Source: CALOFP01 sp942492635 (GTDB lineage: Bacteria > UBP6 > UBA1177 > CALOFP01). From it: DNA of 64,000 bases. Below are positions 51,020 through 59,909 of this stretch, one piece after another (the first letter of the stretch is position 1; each line of letters opens with the position of its first letter). Position numbers and translations under genes: made by a program. Below the pieces are notes generated by a model that saw nothing but the letters and a program-made list of their open reading frames with translations, was not told the DNA's origin and did not search any database. The DNA is taken from positions 868,001 to 932,000 of the forward strand of contig CALOFP010000001.1 of NCBI GenBank assembly GCA_942492635.1. Direction: 5' to 3'.

Positions 51020-51617
51020 TGGAACCTCCCGAAAAAGTTTTTATGTGATTCTATCCGTAGAGTCAGGAATTTCCAGAAAAAAGGATGCTGCCCTCATCTC
51101 ATCGCTTCAAAGGAAAAGAATTTCGCACATTAACATTTCTTTTCACCAGCATTCCATGCCCCTTATCATTCCGAACTTTTATCTTCTCGATAGAGAGAGT
51201 TGGAGAAGGAAGATATCTTTTTCTGCTACTAAAAATCTCCAGATATAAGATGTGAACATTTGAAAAAATTCAGAATCTCTTTCAATCTAAATATTTTCTC
51301 TGATCTAAATGAAGAAATGGAGAACTCACAAAAAAGTTTTCCACATCAGTTAACGGCTTCGCTGTCCGGGCTATCTATTTTCACCCTTTAACAGCCACCG
51401 GATTCATACCGACAAGAATTTTGCAGCCGAACCATTCATTGAATCAGGGAAAAACAGGTGTATAAAAGATTTCAAGCTCTGATGATTTGGGCATGAAATT
51501 TCCTCTCACTGTTTTCAGCAAAGGATGTGGCGCACCATGTTTCTAAGAAAGATCAAACCACTTTCGTGCTGTAAACAAAATGGAGATAGAAAACATATGA
51601 GATTTGATTTCCATGAA
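51020..51617. other. Gene-free spacer between speB and the SLC12-type transporter
   Basis: About 600 bp with no convincing ORF; a 67-aa frame at 51045-51248 (+) has no SD and runs against the speB promoter. A possible minus-strand -10 TAGAAT (51053-51048) and -35 TGGAAA (51075-51070) could serve speB. I found no stable hairpin or repeat. Confidence 0.4.
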
Positions 51618-53831
51618 TCAGAGAACCTTCACGGCCTCACCGTCTGATTCAAGAAGTCCTCCTACGAAGAGGCTGGAATTTTTTACAAAAAAGACGCACG
51701 GGAGCTCTCCGGCGAGCTCCTCAAGCTGCTTTGTGTAGTCCTCTTCCTTGCCATAATCGGGTGTGTTGAGTCCGAAGAATACAACATCCGCCTCTCGGCT
51801 CCACTCGTGAATCAACTCTTTAACCGTTTTATCTGGCGGCTTAACAAGAACAACGGGAGTCGCCTTTATCCTAGTCTCGGGAATGATGGACCTGAGAGTA
51901 CTCTCAGTCTTATCCCTGGCCATCTCGTTGGAGGCGATACTGAGAACCTTTATTTCTGCATTTCTCCAGGCCGGATTTCTGGTGAGAAGGTGAGCCAGAA
52001 GGAGCATGAGGTCACCGTTTCGCTGGAGTCCTCCCCACCATACGTGGATGGTTCTCTTAACTCCCTCCCTCGGAAAAAGGTAGCGGGGCTGAATTTTTCC
52101 GATTATGAGTGACTTCTTGATTCGGTCCAGACGGCGCATGACTCGAAGGAAGTTGGCGATATTCTCCCGCTCGTCGGGCCAGCAGATCATTATGGTATTA
52201 CTCTCTATCGCTGTCATTCCATTTGCCTGGGCAACGTCGGTAACTCCGTCCACAAAGTTTTTGACTACATCCACTTCGGGAAAGAGGGAAAGGCCCTCCT
52301 TCTCAAAAATATCCTTCATGCTCTTTCTCAGCCCCTCGACATCCAGGTTCTCGTCGAGAAGATCTCCCACCACAAGTTGTGAGACAGTCACGATGCCGCT
52401 CATCTGACTGAACCAGTTGCCGAACCGTATGATATCGAGCCTTTCCGAAGGGTTGTTTACAAAAACAAGTAAATGGGGTCTCCAGTTCCTGCTGCCCATA
52501 GGGTGTCTTTCCAGGGCTTTGAGAGTTCTCTTTATGAGTGCTTCGTAGATTCCCCTTCTTGCGTCTCCCCATTTGGAGGTGTGTTCCCTTTTCATAAGGA
52601 GGAGATAGAGCATGAACTCGATGACGATGGCGATTATACTGGCTGCAGGATTGATCAGAAACATGACGCAGATGCAACCGAGTCCGCCGAGAAGGTAGAC
52701 GATCCACGGCATTCGGAAGCGGGGGCGCCAGCTGGGCTCCTCTATGATGGATTCGACAGCGGCAACTATGTTCACCGTCCCGTAAACGGTAAGGAAGAAC
52801 ATGGTGACAACGGCAGCAACGTGGTTGAGGTCTCCGATAAAAACCGCTCCGAGAGCTATTGCCATAGAAAAGAAAAAACCGGTTTTCTTGCCCTTTTCAC
52901 CTGTCGCCAATTTTCGTATCGACGAAATTGTAATGTGATCTTCTGAAAGGGCTTCAAGGGTTCTCGGTGCACCCAGCATGCTGCCGACGGCAGAGGAGAA
53001 TATGGCTCCGAGAAGGCCGGGAATAACCAGCAGTGCTCCCAAAGGAGCAATTTTAGACCACACCATTGTGTCCCCTCGAAGCGTTGCCACATCGGCTCCC
53101 ATGAGAAGGAGAAACGGAATTGCGAGGTAGATGACGAACCCCGTCAATGTTGCGGAAATCGCTCCCTTGGGAATAGCCTTCTGTGGCTCCCTGAGATCTC
53201 CAGAAAGTCCGAGTCCAGCCATCACACCTGTAACCGCTGGAAAGAAAACCGAGAACCCCTCCCAGAAACCAACTTCTCCAGAGACATCGCCCTCCGGGAT
53301 CGCTGCTCCAGAGGAGATCGAAAATGCTCCATATGCAAGAGCGAAAATGGAAATTCCGACAAGAGCCATGAGTGGCAGCTGACTTTTCAGAGCAGTTTCG
53401 GCGCCTTTGTAGGAAAGCCAGCCCACAATGATGATTATGGCAAAGGTGGCGGCTTGAACCGGAATCCAGGGAACAACCAGATGAAGTACTTCGGCAAGTC
53501 CGAATGAGTAGAGTGTTATCGAGAAGGCCTGGGAGAGAAAAAGGGGCAGACCGATGGCCCCGCCTATCTCAAGTCCCAGACTTCTGGAGACAATGTAGTA
53601 AGCCCCACCTACTCCGACGCGGATGTTTGTAGCCACAGAAGAAAAGGAAAGAGTGGTTATCAGAGTGATTACATTAGCAAAAACAACTATCAGCACTGAT
53701 CTGTAGAGCCCCAGATGACCGACGAGCCATCCGCTTCTCATGTACATTATGACACCCAATATTGTCAGGATAGTTGGAGTGTACACCCCCAGAAAGGCGC
53801 CGAGTTTTGCGTTTTTATTACTGTTGTTCAT
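51618..53831 (-). CDS. SLC12-type cation-chloride/amino acid transporter (APC superfamily)
   Basis: A 737-aa protein. About 12 helices in residues 10-460 have the Na-K-Cl cotransporter pattern. They begin with GVYTPTILTILGVIMYMRSGWLVG (the unwound first helix), then GGAYYIVSRSLGLEIGGAIGLPL. The C-terminal 260 residues form a soluble domain (SRNWRPHLLVFVNNP, WWGGLQRNGDLMLLLAHLL, DVVFFGLNTPDYGKEEDY). Bacterial relatives are mostly uncharacterised; transport of chloride with cations or of amino acids is possible. ATG 53831 has GAGG upstream; the frame to 53846 begins at TTG and lacks support. Confidence 0.85.
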   Translation of the reverse strand: MNNSNKNAKLGAFLGVYTPTILTILGVIMYMRSGWLVGHLGLYRSVLIVVFANVITLITTLSFSSVATNIRVGVGGAYYIVSRSLGLEIGGAIGLPLFLSQAFSITLYSFGLAEVLHLVVPWIPVQAATFAIIIIVGWLSYKGAETALKSQLPLMALVGISIFALAYGAFSISSGAAIPEGDVSGEVGFWEGFSVFFPAVTGVMAGLGLSGDLREPQKAIPKGAISATLTGFVIYLAIPFLLLMGADVATLRGDTMVWSKIAPLGALLVIPGLLGAIFSSAVGSMLGAPRTLEALSEDHITISSIRKLATGEKGKKTGFFFSMAIALGAVFIGDLNHVAAVVTMFFLTVYGTVNIVAAVESIIEEPSWRPRFRMPWIVYLLGGLGCICVMFLINPAASIIAIVIEFMLYLLLMKREHTSKWGDARRGIYEALIKRTLKALERHPMGSRNWRPHLLVFVNNPSERLDIIRFGNWFSQMSGIVTVSQLVVGDLLDENLDVEGLRKSMKDIFEKEGLSLFPEVDVVKNFVDGVTDVAQANGMTAIESNTIMICWPDERENIANFLRVMRRLDRIKKSLIIGKIQPRYLFPREGVKRTIHVWWGGLQRNGDLMLLLAHLLTRNPAWRNAEIKVLSIASNEMARDKTESTLRSIIPETRIKATPVVLVKPPDKTVKELIHEWSREADVVFFGLNTPDYGKEEDYTKQLEELAGELPCVFFVKNSSLFVGGLLESDGEAVKVL

Positions 53832-54012
53832 AAATTTATTCCTCAATCGATTCTCTTCTTTTTAGCGTGGATGGTGCCGTTGTCAAGAAAATGAACGAGA
53901 ACGCTCTCTTCGCACCATTCGACTCGCCAACACTTCTTCACACTTAAATTTATACGTTAACCTTCATTAGCCTCATTTAATCAACGTTCGCTACACCACA
54001 TTTTTTAATACT

Positions 54013-54033
54013 AAAACTTTATTTTAAAGTTTT
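54013..54033. promoter_or_regulatory. Perfect inverted repeat, candidate operator of the PaaK-like/LuxI-like pair
   Basis: AAAACTTTA (54013-54021) and TAAAGTTTT (54025-54033) are exact reverse complements around a 3-nt TTT centre. The 21-bp element ends 7 bp before a perfect TATAAT (54041-54046) and covers the -35 position. That placement suits a repressor, or an activator that replaces a weak -35. It could also be an AT-rich hairpin by chance, but its position speaks for function. Confidence 0.55.
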
Positions 54034-54040
54034 TTCCGAT

Positions 54041-54046
54041 TATAAT
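54041..54046 (+). promoter_or_regulatory. -10 element upstream of the PaaK-like gene
   Basis: A perfect TATAAT. The best -35 at 16-18 bp is only 3/6 (TTTATT), so the promoter may need an activator or be controlled by the overlapping inverted repeat. The start point near 54053 leaves a leader of about 60 nt. Confidence 0.5.
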
Positions 54047-54115
54047 ATAAATAAGCGATATTAAATAGATACCGGTATCAGGATATTTTTCACAACATAG
54101 GATAGGAGTATAATT

Positions 54116-55570
54116 ATGAAACATTTTGCGCACCATTGCACCATTTTTTCACTCAATCCATTTGTGTATATAAAAAAACAGAAGCGAATTCGTATAGCAA
54201 ACCTTTTAAAAACTATCGATCCATACAGATTGGAGCAGATAGGTGAAAAGAAACTTATCAGCTCATTTCATCGGGCGGCACAGCGTGTTCCGGCCTACAG
54301 AGTCATTCTCAACGAGAGAGGAATCGACCCTTCAAAGATCACAGATTACAAAACTTTCCGGGAAGTTATCCCTGAAACTGACAAATCTTCCCTTTTCGGT
54401 AGATTCCCCCTTACCTCGCTATGCATCGACGGAAACCTTGACCACATGAAGCTTGCCATGACAAGTTCGGGATTCAGCGGAACTTTCTCCTTCGGCATAA
54501 CATCCCGAAAGGAGTACAGATCAATGGCGGATGCAATCGACACCTCCATGCAGCTGCTCTTCAACACGGACAAGACACCCACCTTTCTGATCAACTGTTT
54601 TCCAATGGGAATTCACATGGAGACATCACTTCCAATGGCAGAAACAGGCGTAAGATGGGATATGGCCCTGAAGCTTCTTGAAACAATCGGCCCTCGATAC
54701 GAACAGACGCTGATTGCCGGAGACCCCCATTTCCTCAAAAGATTGATTGAGGAGGGGTGCAAACAGAAAATAGACTGGAAGGGCCTCAACACCTCATTCA
54801 TAACAGGTGGAGACTGGCTACCGGAATCGCTCAGAAGCTACATGGCGGATAGAGCTTCGATCGAAATCGACAGCACCCGGGAACAGAGATCCATCATCTC
54901 CACCATGGGACTTGCAGAACTCGGGCTCAACCTCTTTCACGAAACGAGGGAAACCATCCGCATCAGGAGAAATCTCACAAGAAACAACCTTCTCAGACAG
55001 CGTATCGACAGGAGGAGCCGGGGCGCCGTTCCCATTCTGTTTCACTACTATCCAACAAGGATCCATCTTGAAAAGAACGAAAAGGATGAACTTATCATCT
55101 CAATGCTGTCAAAAGAGATAATGACCCCTTTCATGAGATACAACTCTCACGACAGAGGTAACCTCTTCTCCTATCACGATCTTGTCCGCTCCCTAGAAAT
55201 ATGCGAATCGACTGAGCTCATCCCCTCCCTCAAACTGCCTCTCTGCGCCCTCATGGGAAGAACACACTCAGCAAAAGAGACAAAAAGAGGCCTTTTCATA
55301 TCGGAAGATATAAAGGAGGGATTGTACGAAGACCACATAGCGGCAGCTGCAACAACCGGCTACTTTCGCATCCTGGAGAATGAGGGCGAGCCGGAACTGG
55401 CAATTCAGCTGCAGAAGGGAGTGGTTCTGACAGATGAACTCAGGAGCCGCTTTCACAACTCACTTTTCAGGTACACACCTTCGGATTGTCCTGTTTCCAT
55501 TTACAGTTACGAGGAGTTCCCCTTTGCGATGGAACTCGATTTCAATCAAAAATTTTATACTTCTAAATAA
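54116..55570 (+). CDS. PaaK-like adenylate-forming enzyme (acyl/aryl-CoA ligase family)
   Basis: A 484-aa protein of the phenylacetate-CoA ligase/CapK type. It has the N-terminal helix region with RVPAYRVILNERGIDPSKI, the ATP phosphate loop MTSSGFSGTFSFGITSRKEY, and ITGGDWLPESLR. A later STMGLAELGLN segment sits where the family binds adenine and acyl groups. The substrate cannot be read from sequence; the family activates phenylacetate, coenzyme F420 or acyl-carrier substrates. It starts at ATG 54116 behind AGGAG. It precedes the acyltransferase gene by 20 bp and shares its promoter, so it may supply the activated acyl group to that enzyme. Confidence 0.75.
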   Translation: MKHFAHHCTIFSLNPFVYIKKQKRIRIANLLKTIDPYRLEQIGEKKLISSFHRAAQRVPAYRVILNERGIDPSKITDYKTFREVIPETDKSSLFGRFPLTSLCIDGNLDHMKLAMTSSGFSGTFSFGITSRKEYRSMADAIDTSMQLLFNTDKTPTFLINCFPMGIHMETSLPMAETGVRWDMALKLLETIGPRYEQTLIAGDPHFLKRLIEEGCKQKIDWKGLNTSFITGGDWLPESLRSYMADRASIEIDSTREQRSIISTMGLAELGLNLFHETRETIRIRRNLTRNNLLRQRIDRRSRGAVPILFHYYPTRIHLEKNEKDELIISMLSKEIMTPFMRYNSHDRGNLFSYHDLVRSLEICESTELIPSLKLPLCALMGRTHSAKETKRGLFISEDIKEGLYEDHIAAAATTGYFRILENEGEPELAIQLQKGVVLTDELRSRFHNSLFRYTPSDCPVSIYSYEEFPFAMELDFNQKFYTSK

Positions 55571-55590
55571 ATTTAAAAAAGGAGAAAGAA

Positions 55591-56277
55591 ATGCACATAA
55601 GAACTATAAAAAACAAAACTTTCGTTCTTGCAGAAATCGAGTGGTCACGTTTCGAGAGAGAGATCAGCGAACTCAGGTACGAAGTGTACTGTGAGGAGTA
55701 CGGATACGTAGATGAGGATAAGTACGAAAACAGAGGGGAGAGCGACATTTACGACAGCGACTCCGCGGTCCACTTCGGAATCTTCTACAACGGAAAAATG
55801 TTTGGATACATGAGACTCCTGCTGAACAGAAGGGAGATAATTCCGGCACTGAAACTGCACGACGGATACAGAGAGGAACTGACAGACTACCGGCTGGACG
55901 AAGTGGCTGAAATATCGCGCTTCATAATCGGAAGAAAACGTTACAAGGAGATGACCGGCAGTTCACTGGGAATCGCCGCAGGCATAACTCTTTTCGGGGC
56001 ACTTGTGAAGGAACAGTACAACTACGTCAGACGAAACGGAATCAGGGCATGGGTTCTTCTCATTGAAAAGTCGATGCACAGAATGATGGACAGAATAGGT
56101 GTGTGCACAAGATGCATAGGAGAGAAGATAAACCATATGGGAGAGGTCTATCCCTACATCACCCACATAGACGATTTAGATCTCCACCTTTTCCAGAACA
56201 ACCGTTCATACCTTGAATATCTGAATGACGGCCTTCCTCTTCACCAGAAATCCGTTCTGGCGAGACTTATCGCTTAA
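55591..56277 (+). CDS. LuxI/FeeM-like acyltransferase (autoinducer-synthase fold)
   Basis: A 228-aa GNAT-fold enzyme. The N-terminal half shows the autoinducer-synthase signature: LRYEVYCEE (R29), ESDIYDSDSAVHF (E50, D52, D55), FGYMRLLLN (R75) and AEISRFIIG (E107, S109, R110). The same set occurs in LuxI, FeeM-type N-acyl amino acid synthases and exosortase-linked acyltransferases. The last two are closer in the LRYxVYCEE form. It should join an acyl group to a small amine such as an amino acid. AAGGAG lies six bases before ATG 55591. It follows the PaaK-like gene by 20 bp. The product is unknown. Confidence 0.78.
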   Translation: MHIRTIKNKTFVLAEIEWSRFEREISELRYEVYCEEYGYVDEDKYENRGESDIYDSDSAVHFGIFYNGKMFGYMRLLLNRREIIPALKLHDGYREELTDYRLDEVAEISRFIIGRKRYKEMTGSSLGIAAGITLFGALVKEQYNYVRRNGIRAWVLLIEKSMHRMMDRIGVCTRCIGEKINHMGEVYPYITHIDDLDLHLFQNNRSYLEYLNDGLPLHQKSVLARLIA

Positions 56278-56573
56278 TTCGAGATTTCTCTTTTCACCTG
56301 TATCCGTTCTCCCCGCTCTTTGTCGACAACAAAATAGGGTGCTCACTCATTTGAAACCAGTAAACTTTTATCTCTGGACTCGTTTTTGCTTATTCCGGTG
56401 CAGTGCTCTGTTTCTGTTTCCGTTGCAGGTTCCCTCAGTGCAGTGTAAATTGAGTCCGATACCGCTCCGAAATCAGACAGAAGCTCTTAACAGGCTGTTT
56501 ATCAGTACTTTTTCAGCACCGTTCTTAAAAAGACCGAAGACAGGCATTACAGTTATTCACACCTGGAGGAGAC
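56278..56573. other. Gene-free spacer upstream of the S10 peptidase
   Basis: About 300 bp with no ORF of note and no clear promoter. The S10 gene's SD (GGAGGAG) is at its right end. Confidence 0.4.
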
Positions 56574-58205
56574 ATGAAACAGTTATCGATTATTTTCACT
56601 TTACTACTTTTCTTTACAGCCTGCGGAGACCACCAGAGCAGCACATCCAATGTCGAGAACGATCTCGAAATCATCAACAACGATTCCGACCATTCCCAGG
56701 AAAATCAGGATTCCTATGCCAACTTCACCAAAATTCCTGAAACAACTTACTCAATGAAAGGCTTATCTCTAACGAGTTCACCGGCAAGGATGTGGCACAC
56801 ATTTCAGCCCGCGGAAGAGGAGTGGTCGAAAAAACCTCTGTTCATCTTCTTCAACGGCGGTCCGGGAAGCTCAACAGCCCTGCTCTTTACCTCCAACACA
56901 TCAAGAATGACTGCGGACACCGCTGTAAACGGGGGAAAATCCGTTGGTAAAAACCCCTACAGCTTCACCGATTTCGGCAACATACTTCACGTGGATGCCA
57001 GACAGACAGGGTTCTCCTACGGAACCGGCACTCCGTCCTGCGACTGGAAAAGTCTCAATGTTTACAGCGATGCTGCCGATTTCATCCGCGTTATCCTTGG
57101 AGTTTTCAAAAAACACCCCGAAATTTCCAAAAACCCGGTTTACATCGTGGGAGAGAGCTACGGCGGAATCCGAGCTACGGCGATGCTGAACATGATCCTC
57201 CACTACGGAGAATATCGTGAAGGCAAGAGAGCTTATGAAGACAGCACGCTCTTTAAAGATCTCCACAGCCATTTCGCAAGCTACTTCGAAAAAGATCCCG
57301 AAGAGAAAGCGTTCTCTCCGAAAGATGTCTCACGCCAGTTCAAAGGACAGATTCTAATACAGCCTCTCGTGGCAGGAATGCCCCAGACAGTATCCTCCGG
57401 AAAAATTCTGAACAGTCCGGAAAGTCCTCTATTCGATTTTGCAAAGGAAGTTGAAAAAGAATTCATCCCCGACCCCAATCCCGCGTCATACAAGGGATGG
57501 AACCACGCGATTACCTTCATCGAACAATCGGGAAGGGATCCGTACGCGGCTCATAAGCCTGAAGGATTCCTCATGTCGTCTAGTGAAGATGCAATAGACA
57601 CTCTTCTTTACGTTGAGACTCTCGATCAGATGATTGAGTCCGATCCCAAAGAAATCGAACTCCTTTACGCTGAAAACCGGGAAAACGGTTACCGTTGCGA
57701 TGGAGTGGGCCCCATTGCCGGGAACAAACACATGCTTCCTCTCCCTGTTCAGAGAATGCTTCGCCACCACAGTGTTCTTAGAGACATGGAAAAAATCGAC
57801 GGGAACCTGGCTTCGGTTTTCGGTGAGCTGTCAAAGGATGATCGCTACTTCATTTTTCTCTCCAGCAACATCACCCAGGCCTTCTACAGTGCCCCGGTGA
57901 CACCGTTCGACGACTCCTTCGGAACACTTTTCCTCGAAAACATTAAAGATATAAGGACCTTCATCACGAACGCAGAAAAGGATTTCATCATCTACTCACC
58001 TGCAATCCCCGCAACCATCGCAGAGATGAAAGATGAGGTGGATTCGGTTACGCTGAAAGAAGAGTCTTTCTCAATCGATCTCAAAAGCGGTGAATCTGTT
58101 GAAATAGCATTTCCGGTTTACAGGGAAAGCGGTCACTCCGTAACCATGTTTGAACCTGAGAAGTTCTACAATGATGTCAAATCGTGGATTGAAAAGGCTG
58201 AGTAA
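56574..58205 (+). CDS. Serine carboxypeptidase-like lipoprotein (peptidase S10)
   Basis: A 543-aa exported hydrolase. The signal peptide ends in lipobox TAC (Cys about 17), followed by an Asn/Asp/Ser-rich linker. The S10 features are FFNGGPGSS (oxyanion region), VDARQTGFSYG and the nucleophile GESYGG (S195). The catalytic His comes late, in ESGHSVTMFEP (H521); an Asp nearby in the C-terminal third completes the triad. S10 enzymes remove C-terminal residues at acidic pH and are less common in bacteria than in eukaryotes. It should act at the envelope or outside. Confidence 0.88.
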   Translation: MKQLSIIFTLLLFFTACGDHQSSTSNVENDLEIINNDSDHSQENQDSYANFTKIPETTYSMKGLSLTSSPARMWHTFQPAEEEWSKKPLFIFFNGGPGSSTALLFTSNTSRMTADTAVNGGKSVGKNPYSFTDFGNILHVDARQTGFSYGTGTPSCDWKSLNVYSDAADFIRVILGVFKKHPEISKNPVYIVGESYGGIRATAMLNMILHYGEYREGKRAYEDSTLFKDLHSHFASYFEKDPEEKAFSPKDVSRQFKGQILIQPLVAGMPQTVSSGKILNSPESPLFDFAKEVEKEFIPDPNPASYKGWNHAITFIEQSGRDPYAAHKPEGFLMSSSEDAIDTLLYVETLDQMIESDPKEIELLYAENRENGYRCDGVGPIAGNKHMLPLPVQRMLRHHSVLRDMEKIDGNLASVFGELSKDDRYFIFLSSNITQAFYSAPVTPFDDSFGTLFLENIKDIRTFITNAEKDFIIYSPAIPATIAEMKDEVDSVTLKEESFSIDLKSGESVEIAFPVYRESGHSVTMFEPEKFYNDVKSWIEKAE

Positions 58206-58315
58206 CCCGTAACACTCAGAAAACATCCTCTTTTCTTGAATTCATAACGTTTCCGGAATATTGAATCATTAAAACCGTGCATATGCGGAAGTGGTTCCGA
58301 GATACGTTTCCTTTT

Positions 58316-58343
58316 TTGATTTTTACATTTGATCGACTATAGT
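58316..58343 (+). promoter_or_regulatory. Promoter of the 508-aa unknown protein
   Basis: TTGATT at 58316-58321, a 16-bp spacer and TATAGT at 58338-58343. Confidence 0.55.
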
Positions 58344-58382
58344 TATGTTGTGATTTGACGTCTTAATTTTGAAGAGGCCCCA

Positions 58383-59909
58383 GTGAAAACAGTTGTAGAC
58401 CCCTCCTTTGTTCTCGCACTCAGAAAGAGAATGGAGGAGATTTGCATTAGAGGAAACAACGCTGAGCGAAGACTTACAGCCCTAATGGATGCCGCCCTCT
58501 GTGACCACACCGTTGAAACAGAGGAGATAAAAACCCAAGGCCTCTACCGGGCAATAGTTCTGGGCACGGAGTCCTTCGGGAGCCTAAACTCAATTCTCGG
58601 AGTCAACTGTACCGGCATTCTCAGGACCAGCTTCAGGAGTCCCATCAGAATAGAGCGAACTATGGCCCGCTCCGATGTCCTGATCGAATTCATAGAGGAT
58701 CGCTCAAAACTGAGCGACAACAACAACACCCGCATAGAAAAATCCTTCATCCGACGTGGAATCCACATGGATATCGAGAGGCATCCGAAAACGGTTCCGC
58801 CTCTGGTCATTGAAAATGCGGCGAAATTCCTTGTAACAGTCGATGAGGATATCCGGATTCTCGACGGCAGAGGAATAGTAAAGCGGATCGTGATTCACCT
58901 TCCCCTTCTTTCCGGACACTCTGTAACATCATCCGTAAGATCAATCGACATCGTACCGGAAAACCTTCTCTTCAGTGAAACCGGCAGTGAGGTGAAAAGC
59001 CACAAACTGCTCTCCCTCCTCGCCATGCATGGAGTTGATTTCTACAACGCGAACATGGTACTGCTCAACAGCACGGATCCATCCGTAATAAGAAGTTTCG
59101 CTGCTCTTCTGGGTACATTCATGGAATACTACGATGTGGAGCGTTACGGTTGCTACGGACTCATGCCCAGCATTTTCTACTCGGCAAGCGATTCTGCAGC
59201 TGTCATGGAAAAGGGAGTGGGAAAGGATGAAACGAAAATCGGCGCCCTGGTTTCCCTTTTTGAGAAGATTGAAAAACGACACAGATGGGAAGGGATACAG
59301 GAAACGCTTGGTGCAATCCTCAACATCTTCATCACGAAACAGCAGTTTCTCCCCAACCTCACAGCAGAGATTGAAAAGACCCTCACCCAATACGGCCACA
59401 TCCTGAGTCTCCTTCCCCGGGATGTCGTAAGAGACAGTGAGTTCATCCGCAGGCGGCTTATGGAGGCCCGGCATTTTTGCAGGGAAAACGAGGGAGACCG
59501 TCAGGACTGCATCGGCCGTATTGATGAGCTTTTCAGCTACCTGATAAACTTCTCATCAGAATATAACAGCAGACGGACCCAACTGGACATAAAAAGTTCC
59601 CAGTCGCTCTTCCGCGAAAGATCGGAATTCCAGCTCAAAAGATGGAGACCTTTCTACCTTCTCTGGCTATCGAAAAGATATCGTGTGGGGACAAAAGATT
59701 TTCGCTCATTTCTGAGCAACTGGTTCAACGATCTCGAGGAGATGACCATGTCCATGTTCGAACATCTCGATTTTGTCGAACTCAACGATTTTATGGAGAC
59801 TCTTGAAAGATACATGCCCAGACTCCGGGATTACAACGCCAAGAACAACTTTTATGATGAGATGATATCTTTTCTCTCGAGAATAATGGTTACCGCCCGT
59901 CTCTCCTGA
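58383..59909 (+). CDS. Protein of unknown function, 508 aa
   Basis: The frame opens at GTG 58383 with GAGG upstream and its own promoter, and it runs 508 codons without a signal peptide or membrane helix, so it is cytoplasmic. It is largely helical and charged (DECIGRIDELFSYLINFSS-like stretches; RERSEFQLKRWRPFYLLWLSKRYRVG near residue 415). I do not recognise a domain. Its 3' end overlaps the convergent znuB gene by 20 bp, meaning each message carries antisense to the other's end. Confidence 0.75.
   Translation: MKTVVDPSFVLALRKRMEEICIRGNNAERRLTALMDAALCDHTVETEEIKTQGLYRAIVLGTESFGSLNSILGVNCTGILRTSFRSPIRIERTMARSDVLIEFIEDRSKLSDNNNTRIEKSFIRRGIHMDIERHPKTVPPLVIENAAKFLVTVDEDIRILDGRGIVKRIVIHLPLLSGHSVTSSVRSIDIVPENLLFSETGSEVKSHKLLSLLAMHGVDFYNANMVLLNSTDPSVIRSFAALLGTFMEYYDVERYGCYGLMPSIFYSASDSAAVMEKGVGKDETKIGALVSLFEKIEKRHRWEGIQETLGAILNIFITKQQFLPNLTAEIEKTLTQYGHILSLLPRDVVRDSEFIRRRLMEARHFCRENEGDRQDCIGRIDELFSYLINFSSEYNSRRTQLDIKSSQSLFRERSEFQLKRWRPFYLLWLSKRYRVGTKDFRSFLSNWFNDLEEMTMSMFEHLDFVELNDFMETLERYMPRLRDYNAKNNFYDEMISFLSRIMVTARLS

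Noticed and set aside
51045..51248. 67-aa ORF upstream of speB
   Set aside because: No SD, antisense to the speB promoter region, and no recognisable domain.
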